Assembly (NCBI RefSeq): GCF_010974945.1
Contig: NZ_JAAIVB010000078.1
Location: forward strand, 340,045 to 404,044
DNA length: 64,000 bases
Source: Noviherbaspirillum galbum
GTDB lineage: Bacteria; Pseudomonadota; Gammaproteobacteria; Burkholderiales; Burkholderiaceae_D
Direction: 5' to 3'
Part shown: positions 38,842 to 46,447 of the stretch, piece after piece
Position numbering within the stretch: position 1 is the stretch's first letter
Layout: every line of letters begins with the position of its first letter
Translations under genes and position numbers: made by a program
The notes under the pieces: model-generated
Seen by the model: the letters and a program-made list of their open reading frames with translations, nothing else
What the model was told of the DNA's origin: nothing
Database searches by the model: none

Positions 38842-39501
38842 TCAGATGCCGCTTCGGAAGTTGTCCACCAGGGCTTTCTTGAGGGTCATGACGGCCGCGA
38901 ACATGTTGGTCGACATCAGGGTGTTGTTGTTGTCGGCCTGGACGATGACCGACAGCTTCTGGCTGAGCGTGGAGCCGAGGGTGACGTAGTTGCTGCCGGT
39001 GCTGCGCTCGGCGGTCAGGGCGTCGTTCAGGAAGGTCTTGATCGCTCCGACAGTGGTCGGCTCGGGACTCGGCCAAGCCTTTAACTGGAGGGCGGCATTG
39101 CCGTTGTAGGCGGTCTTGTAGCCCGCGATCGTCGTTGTATTGGTTTCGGCGTCCGTTGTACCATCCGAAGCGATTTTATCCAGAAGATCTGAATATGCCT
39201 TTTGCTTGTTGGACGACGATTGCGATGCAAAGATGGTTGATTCGATTTCAGGGCGCATCGACTCTGCCTGGCGCCGCGCATTGGTGCTCAGTTCGCTCAC
39301 CATGGAGGAGAAGGCAATCTGCCAGTCGCCGATGGTGTTGCTTCCATCGTTGGTCGTACTTGATTCGGCAAGCAGGCGTTTGTAATCCAGCGGGTTGCCA
39401 TAAAGATCCGCGGTGATCTGCGTGGTGGCTCCGGATCCCGAGGTTGCAATGGTCGGAACCGGGTCCGCCTGCTTTGCATAACGCCTATTTTGACCAAACA
39501 T
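38842..39501 (-). CDS. Candidate T3SS filament or tip protein
   Basis: 219 residues behind AAGGGGAATAAC. No Sec signal. The protein is Ser/Thr/Asn-rich with helices at about 60-125 (WQIAFSSMVSELSTNARRQA and SSSNKQKAYSDLLDKIA) and a C-terminal coiled helix (LSQKLSVIVQADNNNTLMST, then FAAVMTLKKALVDNFRSGI). A long C-terminal helix that carries polymer contacts is typical of EspA/Bsp22/needle-tip proteins. It lies directly upstream of the chaperone-sctE-sctB genes, the usual place for such a subunit. The family is not certain. Confidence 0.6.
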   Translation of the reverse strand: MFGQNRRYAKQADPVPTIATSGSGATTQITADLYGNPLDYKRLLAESSTTNDGSNTIGDWQIAFSSMVSELSTNARRQAESMRPEIESTIFASQSSSNKQKAYSDLLDKIASDGTTDAETNTTTIAGYKTAYNGNAALQLKAWPSPEPTTVGAIKTFLNDALTAERSTGSNYVTLGSTLSQKLSVIVQADNNNTLMSTNMFAAVMTLKKALVDNFRSGI

Positions 39502-39899
39502 GTTATTCCCCTTTCAAGCTTGAAGATGTCTATGGTTTTGCCGGCGAGTCGTCAGCGATAGCGGTGTCAGGCTGCCCTCGTGGCTCGGATTCCAGGCTGC
39601 GCCGGGTACGCCTGCTAGGCTGCACCCACAACGAGTCATACCTTATCAAGCAAAGTTCAGGGCTGCGCTATCTATTAGCTATGGCTAACATTGATGCCAT
39701 TGCTGCATCGCGAGGAAGCCTGATCCATAGGCGACGATGACCGAAGACGGGTGAAGGGAAGAAGCGCGGGCATGTCACGGAAGATCGCGTGGCGATTTTC
39801 CGTGAACATATTGTGTCAAGCCGGCATTGGGGGCCAGGCCAGGGAGCGATATCCGATTCGCCAGGCCGATGCTGGCAATGACGAGGTATCGCGAGCAAA
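39502..39899. other. Intergenic region inside the translocon gene cluster
   Basis: There is no credible gene. It contains the strong hairpin at 39775-39805 and, given its length, probably a separate promoter for the 38842-39501 gene and the translocon genes behind it. Confidence 0.5.
39775..39805. repeat. 14-bp stem hairpin between two translocon-cluster genes
   Basis: Bases 39775-39788 pair with 39792-39805 (one G-T pair) around a 3-nt loop. No T-run follows on either strand, so it is not a standard intrinsic terminator. Confidence 0.8.
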
Positions 39900-40850
39900 T
39901 TAGGAGCGGAAGGCGGTTTGCACCAGGTTTTCGACCTTCTTGAAGAAATTGGAGCTGACAGACGTGGCGCTTTCCACCATGCTGTTTCCACCGCTGGCGA
40001 TTTGGCCGGCCTCGCCCTGTGCCTTGCTGGACAGGGCGGATAGCCTGCTCAATTCGTCGCGAGCGTTGTCGAGGGCATCCTGCGCTTTCTGCTTGGCGGT
40101 GGCATCACTTTTAGCAATTGCAGCATCAAGGTCTTCACGGGCCTTTTTTGCATCGTCCGTGGCTTTGGTCGATAACGCCTGAATGAATTTCAAGGTCTGG
40201 TTCGAACCCGCGAGCATCTGGTTGGCATTGGTGTTGAGATGGAGCAGCGCCATGCACAAGCCGAGTTCCCAGCTGCCGGCGAATGAGCCACCGATGGTGT
40301 GGACACGATTCCACTTGTTATTGGTGACCAGACTTTTGTTGTAGTCAGCGTCCTGGCCAGTGTAGTAGGCCCACTGGTTGGTACCGCCATTGACCTGGAC
40401 CTTCCAGTTATGTTCTTTCGCGGTTTCAAGATCAGTGTGATAAATGGTCCCGTTCTTGTCCTTGGCCAGTACTTCATGCGGGTTCAGTGATGTTTTGTTG
40501 TAATCGTAAAGGAAGTATTTTGCGTTGTCGGTTGTAATACTGCCATCTGGAACAGCAAGGGTAAGTTGCGTATCGACGTTCGCCAGATCTGCTTCGCTGA
40601 AAACCTGGGTCGCGTCCAGTGAGTCGACCGGACGGTCGAGCTTGGCTTTGTCATCGATGAAATTGTAAGCCGCAACTAGCTCTTCTGAGGTCGTGCTTGC
40701 ATTTTTTTGTCGTTCAAATTCTGCAAGATCTGCTTCCGTGACAGCGTGTTTCCCTACCTTGTAGAGGTTGTCGTAAATGGAAGAAAGGCCTCCAAAGTCG
40801 AAGTTCAGGTTGGTAAAGTCCACGTTAATAAATCCGAATTCTCCTGCCAT
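39900..40850 (-). CDS. Candidate T3SS-secreted structural protein
   Basis: 316 residues behind GGAGTAAGCC. No signal peptide. The N-terminal half is mixed polar/aromatic; a short hydrophobic helix (SWELGLCMALLHLNTNANQM, about 198-217) is followed by a long coiled coil (about 225-295; KKAREDLDAAIAKSDATAKQ) and a C-terminal amphipathic helix (FFKKVENLVQTAFR). Helix-coil-helix with a hydrophobic start is reminiscent of EspA/SseB filament proteins or of a second SctB-like protein. It is the first gene of the minus-strand group and faces the 910-residue gene across 460 bp. GC is low for the window. Confidence 0.55.
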   Translation of the reverse strand: MAGEFGFINVDFTNLNFDFGGLSSIYDNLYKVGKHAVTEADLAEFERQKNASTTSEELVAAYNFIDDKAKLDRPVDSLDATQVFSEADLANVDTQLTLAVPDGSITTDNAKYFLYDYNKTSLNPHEVLAKDKNGTIYHTDLETAKEHNWKVQVNGGTNQWAYYTGQDADYNKSLVTNNKWNRVHTIGGSFAGSWELGLCMALLHLNTNANQMLAGSNQTLKFIQALSTKATDDAKKAREDLDAAIAKSDATAKQKAQDALDNARDELSRLSALSSKAQGEAGQIASGGNSMVESATSVSSNFFKKVENLVQTAFRS

Positions 40851-41310
40851 GGCTTACTCCAATAAAATTTGGGGTGATACTAAATGGTCCGCATGCAAAT
40901 GAAATTGACGTTCGATGATTTCCAGGCTTTGCGCAACGGACAGTAAAGGTAGAACAACTCTTTACGGTCCTTGCAGCTGCGTTGAAAATCAAATGGATTC
41001 AATCTTTCACCAGCGTCTGGGTGGGTGTAATCAATAATTAATCGAGCCTAATGCTTTGCAAAAATGAGGCGAGTTGTCCTTTTTGCTAGATAACCTGATT
41101 CATACTCTCACAAGGCCTGGAGCATTCCCTGAAGCCATGCTGCAATGCGGCGAATTGTTAGGTTTGAATAATCTTCTTCGCATTCCACTGCACCCGTCTC
41201 CAATAATCTTCCATTGATAGTCGTCGTGGCTTGGCGGATCGCCTGGCTTACAACGGCCCGGGAAGTTTGCTTCGTTCAATCCAGACTGCGAACGAAGATA
41301 TTGGGAGCAC
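40851..41310. promoter_or_regulatory. Divergent regulatory region between translocon genes and the 910-residue protein gene
   Basis: 460 bp, AT-rich, with no coding frame. It must hold promoters for both directions. A dyad TTCGTTC-N12-GAACGAA lies at 41271-41296, 15 bp before the start of the plus-strand gene, where a bound protein or an RNA hairpin would affect expression. I cannot place -10/-35 boxes with confidence. Confidence 0.5.
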
Positions 41311-44043
41311 ATGATGAGTATCGAGTTTTCGGGTTCAGCGGCCATTACATCGGGGCAGGCAAGCCCGGATGCGCCCGGCACCGACCAGGCGAATGGCAGC
41401 GACGCCAGCGCGCAAGTCAACCTGTCCGCCATTTCCGCAACCGCGAAACGCATCGTCGCGGCCAACGGCGCCATCGACGCTTCGACGACCCTCCAGCCGC
41501 CATCTTCGCTCGCCGACGGGTCCGGCTACGACGACGCCAGCGATCGCCTCTCATCCTGGCAGTCCACGCAGCAGGCCGAACTCATGCTGTCCATCGCTTA
41601 CGGCCACGAAGGCATCATCAGCCTCGGCACTATGAGCACCTTCGCCGCGCGGCTCGACGGTTTCTATACCAGCCTCGCCGATGCAAGGCGCTCGACCTCG
41701 AACGTCAAAAACGACCTCGCAAAATTCAGATCCGATCTCAATGCCGCGGTGACGGAAGACATTCAGAAGAAGCGGCGTGAAGAAGAGAAGAAGGCGGCGC
41801 GGCGGGACGCTGAAGAACGACTGGCGCAAGAGCAAGATAGCCGGGCCAGCGACGAGGAACGAATGAATGCCCGGTCGTCAGCGGTGCGGCTCGCCGACCT
41901 CGACGTGGATGTCCTGCGCACCTTGCCTGTCCCGGTTCTCGAGTCGGTCAGGCCGGAGCAGATTCGCGAGTTGTCGCCATTCCAGGAAGTCGCGGTACTG
42001 ATGTCGCTCAGCCTGGCCTTCAACAGGCAGCTGACTGGTGTCCATGATAACGGGCAACAGGCTAGCCAAGAAGCTTCCCAGACTGGCCTTGCCGGTCCGG
42101 TGCAGATGAACATCAAGGCAAGCCAGCAGGACAGCGGCGATCATTCTGACGCGCCTGGCCTGGAAGTGCCTCGCGTCAGGCAAGACGAAACGCACGCGCC
42201 GGCAGGTCAAGCGGCGGACGTCATCGACGGCACTGCATTACGCTTCGTCCAGTCTGGCATCCGCAAGGTGGCCGGCAGCCTGCTCGGCAACGCCAACCTG
42301 CCGGCGTGGGCCAAGGAACTCGTGCATGCGCTGCCTACGCTGAACGCGCAACAGCCGGAGGCAGGCGTGTCGGGCGTGTCCGACCTTCTTCAAGGCAAAT
42401 CGCCGCAGGATGCAAGCTGGATCAGCGACCTGTCGGATGCCGACCTCGCCCTCCTGAAAACGGCTCCGGCGGATCAGCTGGACCAGTTTGCGACCGCCGA
42501 CGCGGCGTTCCGGCTGATCCAGCGTGCGGCACCCGAGATCACGCATAACATCGCATTGTCCGGTCCGCCAACCCTGCTCGTCCCACCGGTCGACGGCACC
42601 GGGCAACATGGTTTGCAAGCCCTGGTCAATGGCGATGCAAGGAACCTGGTGCCGATCGTGGCGCTCGACGAAGCCGGCGTGCAGCGACTGGACGCGAATG
42701 CCGTCGCGGGGCTGAGCGCGCAAGATCTCGCGCAATTCGGCGTGCGCCAGCTTGCTGCCTTCCGGCCGGACCAGCTGCTCGCTCTGCAAGCTTCCCAGTT
42801 GAGCCAGCTGCAATCCGGTCAGGCGTCCGCCCTGATGTCCGCCGCGCTGAATCCGGTGCGGCTGCTGTCCGCCTGCACTCCCCAGCAGATCGAGGCGCTG
42901 CCCCATGACTGGATTGCGGGCGTTCCCCCGTCAGACTTCGGCAACTTGTCTCACGACCAGCTCGAGTCGCTCAGCCTGAGCCAGCTCGATCACCTGAACG
43001 AAAGCCAGGAAGAAGCGCTGATGCATGCCTTCCTTGCCCTGCCCAGCATTGCCGACGCGATGGCAAACGATGAGGGCTTGAAGGCATTGGCGGCCGGCCT
43101 GGGTGCCGAAGGCGGACAGGGGGCGAGCGACATCCTGTCGGACGCCGACCTGCGTTTCCTCTTCGAGGGCGGCCTGGCATCGCGCTTGCTCGGCTTGTCG
43201 GGTCCAGAGGCGGAAGCCGCGGAGAAGGCGCTGGCGTTGCAGCAAACCGGCGATGATGCCGGCGCTCTCTTTGGCGCGGCTAGCTCCGGGAAGGAGGGCA
43301 ACCTCCTGCAGGCGGCAGCCGGCACGATCGATGGGCTTGGCATACCGAAGGCATTGATGCTCAAGGGCAGCAGGCAATACCTCGTCGGTTCGGGAATCGG
43401 CGCCTCGGGACTGTCATCGGCGCGTGGCGCTGTGGCCGGCAGCCAGGCGGATACGGACATTCTTTCCACCGCGCCCGAACACATCGGCAAGATTCCGCCG
43501 AACCAGTTCTATCAATTGTCTTCGCAACAGCGCCTCAGGCTGGTCAAGGAATTCTCGGCGGACCAGGTCGCCAACCTCACGGCGATGCAGTTCGCTGCGT
43601 TCCAGAGGGACGAGCTCAAGCAGTTCGATCCACAGCAACTTGTCAAGCTCAGGAAGGAACAAACCGCAACCCTTTCCGGCATGCAGCTCTACGGACTCGC
43701 CCAAGTCGTCTGGCAGTCGTACCGGCAGGCGGCGAAAGAAAAGGCCGACAAGCAGGGATCGCCGATCGGCGCCATCCGCGCAGTGCGCGCGATCGGAGGA
43801 ACCGACCTGCCCATGTACGTGCCGCGAGCGGATGGTACCGGCGGCTCCGGTGCGAAGATGCTCAATCCGGAAGTGGCGGCCAGTGTCATTCCCGGATTCT
43901 TGCGAAAGACGCTGTTCACCATGCTGGACGGCATCAACGGGGTTTTTGGTAAATCGCGCCCCGCCAGCGAGAAGAGGGGCGGGAATGCATCCGGGATCCG
44001 CCGCGAACGGGATCAAATATTCCCTGAAGAGGAATCGAATTAA
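41311..44043 (+). CDS. 910-residue T3SS-associated protein with Leu-Gln repeats
   Basis: Start ATG-ATG at 41311/41314 behind GGGAGCAC. No signal peptide; the first 80 residues are Ser/Ala/Thr-rich as in type III substrates. A charged coil (KKRREEEKKAARRDAEERLA, about 150-170) leads to at least three blocks of degenerate 9-11-residue units with a Q-L/I-x-x-L core: around 200-235, 450-565 (FGVRQLAAFRPDQLLALQAS is typical) and 730-800 (LTAMQFAAFQRDELKQFDPQ). Such Leu-Gln solenoid-like repeats occur in large secreted proteins. Placed among translocon and pilus genes and followed by its own terminator, it is most likely a secreted effector or extracellular T3SS component. No enzymatic motif was seen. 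Confidence 0.7.
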   Translation: MMSIEFSGSAAITSGQASPDAPGTDQANGSDASAQVNLSAISATAKRIVAANGAIDASTTLQPPSSLADGSGYDDASDRLSSWQSTQQAELMLSIAYGHEGIISLGTMSTFAARLDGFYTSLADARRSTSNVKNDLAKFRSDLNAAVTEDIQKKRREEEKKAARRDAEERLAQEQDSRASDEERMNARSSAVRLADLDVDVLRTLPVPVLESVRPEQIRELSPFQEVAVLMSLSLAFNRQLTGVHDNGQQASQEASQTGLAGPVQMNIKASQQDSGDHSDAPGLEVPRVRQDETHAPAGQAADVIDGTALRFVQSGIRKVAGSLLGNANLPAWAKELVHALPTLNAQQPEAGVSGVSDLLQGKSPQDASWISDLSDADLALLKTAPADQLDQFATADAAFRLIQRAAPEITHNIALSGPPTLLVPPVDGTGQHGLQALVNGDARNLVPIVALDEAGVQRLDANAVAGLSAQDLAQFGVRQLAAFRPDQLLALQASQLSQLQSGQASALMSAALNPVRLLSACTPQQIEALPHDWIAGVPPSDFGNLSHDQLESLSLSQLDHLNESQEEALMHAFLALPSIADAMANDEGLKALAAGLGAEGGQGASDILSDADLRFLFEGGLASRLLGLSGPEAEAAEKALALQQTGDDAGALFGAASSGKEGNLLQAAAGTIDGLGIPKALMLKGSRQYLVGSGIGASGLSSARGAVAGSQADTDILSTAPEHIGKIPPNQFYQLSSQQRLRLVKEFSADQVANLTAMQFAAFQRDELKQFDPQQLVKLRKEQTATLSGMQLYGLAQVVWQSYRQAAKEKADKQGSPIGAIRAVRAIGGTDLPMYVPRADGTGGSGAKMLNPEVAASVIPGFLRKTLFTMLDGINGVFGKSRPASEKRGGNASGIRRERDQIFPEEESN

Positions 44044-44076
44044 GCGCCAAAATCCCACGGTTGGATGGCGAAGACA

Positions 44077-44124
44077 GGGAGCGTGCAATGCCAACGACTT
44101 GCATTGCGCGTTCCCTTTTATTTT
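44077..44124 (+). terminator. Intrinsic terminator after the 910-residue protein gene
   Basis: A 15-bp stem (44077-44091 with 44101-44115, two G-T pairs) is followed by TTTTATTTT, 34 bp past the stop codon. Confidence 0.9.
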
Positions 44125-44393
44125 GTGCGAAGCGGTTTGCGGCGCCATGCGCATCAAGCAAGTCGCGTCGTCATCACCTTGAGGAAACGCTTTAGTTGAA
44201 TGCCGAATGCCAAGCGGAGTTGTTATTAGAAAGAAGTATAAAAAACTATTGTCGACGCGTGAACCTTGCCGCGGTCCGTTGACACACACCGTCAGAATTG
44301 GTGGACGTGGCGGAAGATTCGTGCATCCAGAGTCACCGCGTGTCAACAAACCGTTACCCATCAAATCATTTTCCAGTTACCCACGGGACGACC
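44125..44393. other. Intergenic region before two small T3SS-region genes
   Basis: No gene is seen. Part is AT-rich (44195-44250) and is a reasonable place for the promoter of the following pair. Confidence 0.4.
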
Positions 44394-44690
44394 ATGACTG
44401 ATGAAGCACAGGAAGCGCTCCGCCAGGCGCAAGAAATGCTGGAGCGCCTCGAAGAGGCAGTACAGCTTGCCGACATCGCGATTCTCCGGGCCAATGCCTT
44501 GTACGACAAGATTGGAATGACGCGGGAAGAGGTCCGGCTCATGATGCAGCCCTTCGTCGAACTGTTCGACGATGACACCATTCCCGTCGCCCATGACGGC
44601 GAGCCCGTGGAACTGAATGAGCAGGACTACCGGGATGCCTTGTCCCATTTCACCGAACATTCGGCGCACAGCGCGGAAAACTCCAATTGA
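44394..44690 (+). CDS. Small acidic coiled-coil protein, possible T3SS chaperone
   Basis: 98 residues from the ATG at 44394 (the frame is open further upstream without a ribosome site). It is strongly acidic, with a heptad-like helix (ALRQAQEMLERLEEAVQLAD) and an acidic second half (FVELFDDDTIPVAHDGEPVE). Small size, low pI and its place ahead of a small possible secreted protein fit an export chaperone; no family is recognised. Its stop overlaps the region of the next start. Confidence 0.55.
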   Translation: MTDEAQEALRQAQEMLERLEEAVQLADIAILRANALYDKIGMTREEVRLMMQPFVELFDDDTIPVAHDGEPVELNEQDYRDALSHFTEHSAHSAENSN

Positions 44691-44698
44691 GAATTGTC

Positions 44699-45118
44699 AT
44701 GCCTACTATATCGAACGCCACGTCGCAAGCCGCCGCACTTCTATCCGCCCCTGACGATCAGCACGCTGGTATGAATAATTCGCAGCCAGAGCCACAGAAA
44801 TCCGTACATGAGAAACATGCTACGGAATGTATTGGAAAAAAGGCGAATGTCGTACACGGCAACATGCCGCTAGGTAATACAGAAAGCGCTATGATAGTTG
44901 GTGGTGCTTCCCATCTGGCACTTAGCGAACAGGCGCTTAAGAACGTGACACATGAAGCGTCTATTTTTTGTGAAAAGTATTCAAAAATGATCGAAGCTGG
45001 CAATGCTGGCACGGAAGAAATTCAGGAAATGACAGGGAAAGCTAAAGCATTCCTTTCACAGGTATTGGCACAAACTCAGCAATTCGAGGGCGCCGCCAGT
45101 GCTTTCAACAAACTCTGA
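44699..45118 (+). CDS. Small possible T3SS-secreted protein
   Basis: 139 residues from the ATG at 44699; a TTG four codons earlier overlaps the previous stop and is an alternative. The N-terminal half is polar and Ser/Gln/Asn-rich (MPTISNATSQAAALLSAPDD), the C-terminal half is helical (LSEQALKNVTHEASIFCEKY and AKAFLSQVLAQTQQFEGAAS). Codon use is much poorer in GC than the neighbours, a sign of different origin. It is followed 19 bp later by a strong bidirectional terminator. The pairing with the upstream acidic protein suggests a chaperone-substrate pair; unproven. Confidence 0.55.
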   Translation: MPTISNATSQAAALLSAPDDQHAGMNNSQPEPQKSVHEKHATECIGKKANVVHGNMPLGNTESAMIVGGASHLALSEQALKNVTHEASIFCEKYSKMIEAGNAGTEEIQEMTGKAKAFLSQVLAQTQQFEGAASAFNKL

Positions 45119-45136
45119 CCAAACCACTCCATAAAG

Positions 45137-45173
45137 AAAAGCGGAATGAAGGCTAACCTTCATTCCGCTTTTT
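45137..45173. terminator. Bidirectional intrinsic terminator
   Basis: A 16-bp perfect stem (45137-45152 with 45157-45172) around CTAA has a T-run on the plus side and, on the minus strand, TTTTCTTTAT. It separates the small plus-strand gene from the minus-strand regulator remnant. Confidence 0.95.
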
Positions 45174-45222
45174 CACGCTTGCGGCCCGCCATCGCCTGGG
45201 GGCCACTCGCAATTCAAGCAAT

Positions 45223-45402
45223 TCAAGCCGCAAACAACATCCCACCTTCCTCGAGTTCGACCAGCGGATCGTCCCCGCGCTTATGCCGCAGGCAATACCC
45301 CTGCTTGTACACGCTCACCAGAGTCATGCGGCCGTGCGTCAGTAGTTCCAGCTTCAGCCGCAACTGAAAGATCGACACCGGATCCGCTTCTTCCGCTACA
45401 AG
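45223..45402 (-). pseudogene. 3' remnant of a winged-helix (OmpR/HilA-type) regulator
   Basis: On the minus strand the last 60 codons read into a stop at 45223 and show the end of an OmpR-type winged helix: VSIFQLRLKLELLTHGRMTL continuing SVYKQGYCLRHKRG. The spacing of LR-x-KLE, HGRM and V-x-x-x-GY-x-L agrees with PhoB-like domains almost position by position. Upstream of this segment the strand is antisense to the pilN fragment and shows nothing regulator-like, so the N-terminal part of the domain and any start codon are missing. T3SS islands often carry such regulators, for example HilA, so this may be a lost local regulator. Confidence 0.75.
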
Positions 45403-46437
45403 GCCAGGGTTTTCGAGATCAAGGCCTTGTCGGGGTCCAAGCGGGTCGCCTCGAACTTCTCGTCGACCGGCCAGAATGCCTCGAACAACGCCGCGGGCGA
45501 TTCCTCGTCCGTGATCTCGGTGCAGCAGTCGCAGGAAAGCAAGCTCAATTTCTGGGAATCGCTTGCCAAGGGCGTGGATGCCATGCTTTCCGCCGGCGGC
45601 AAGATGGTGCCGAACGAGTCCAGCGGCACCATCACCGTCGTTGACACGCCGCAGGTGCTGCGCGCCGTGGAAAAATACATAGAGGAAGAAAACCGCCGGG
45701 TGGGCCGCAGCGTCTATCTCAAGGTGGAAATGCTCACCCTGAGCTCGACGTCGCAGAGCCAGCTCGGCGCCGACCTGGCGGCGGTCTTCACCGCCGGCAA
45801 CGGCACCTTTACCGGATCGCCCTTCGGCACGGTGGCCAACGCCACGGGCAGCGGCGCCGCGTCGTTCACCCTCAGCGGCGGCAAGTGGCGCGACAGCCTC
45901 CTTAGCCTGAATGCGCGCCAGGGTCAGACCACGGTGGTCAGCAGGTCCATGCTCGACGCCTACACCGTCAACAACCATCCCGTGCCCTTCACCGTCGCCT
46001 CGACGCAATCGTATGTCGATTCGGTCAGCGTGCCGACCGCGTCGAGTAACGTGACGCTGACGCCGCCCACGCCCACCGTGACCCAGAAGCAGATCACGAC
46101 CGGCACCTTCCTGGAATTGCTGCCGCATGTACTCGACAGCAACCGCATGCTGCTGCAATACACCGTGGATTTGTCGAGCGATCCGGATTTCGAGACGGTG
46201 CAGAACAGCCCGACGCCCGGCGTGCCGACGGTGAAATCGCCGCGGGTGGCGCGCAAGTCCACCTCGCAGACGGTCAACATCCGGACCGGCGAGACCCTGG
46301 TGCTGACCCAGCTCGGCAAGCGCAGCGACAGCGACCGGGCGGCCTACGGCCTCATCGGCGCGTCCGCCGCCGGCGACCGCAACCGCGAAGCGAGCGTGAT
46401 CCTGATTACCCCGGTGGTGATCGACAACGATATCTGA
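45346..46437 (+). pseudogene. pilN: 5'-truncated type IVb pilus secretin (PilN/BfpB family)
   Basis: The frame opens after a stop at 45343-45345. Secretin-like sequence begins near 45394 (RYKARVFEIKALSGSKRVAS) with no leader. What remains is a late periplasmic domain and the secretin C-domain (GTFLELLPHVLDSNRMLLQY, then SQTVNIRTGETLVLTQLGKR and REASVILITPVVIDN). The lipoprotein signal and the first roughly 150-200 residues of a normal PilN are absent, and the sequence in their place is the antisense regulator remnant. An internal TTG at 45427 could start a product lacking a signal, which would not reach the outer membrane. Either the pilus is without its own secretin, or the gene was rearranged here or in assembly. 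Confidence 0.8.
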
Positions 46438-46447
46438 GGCGGCGATC

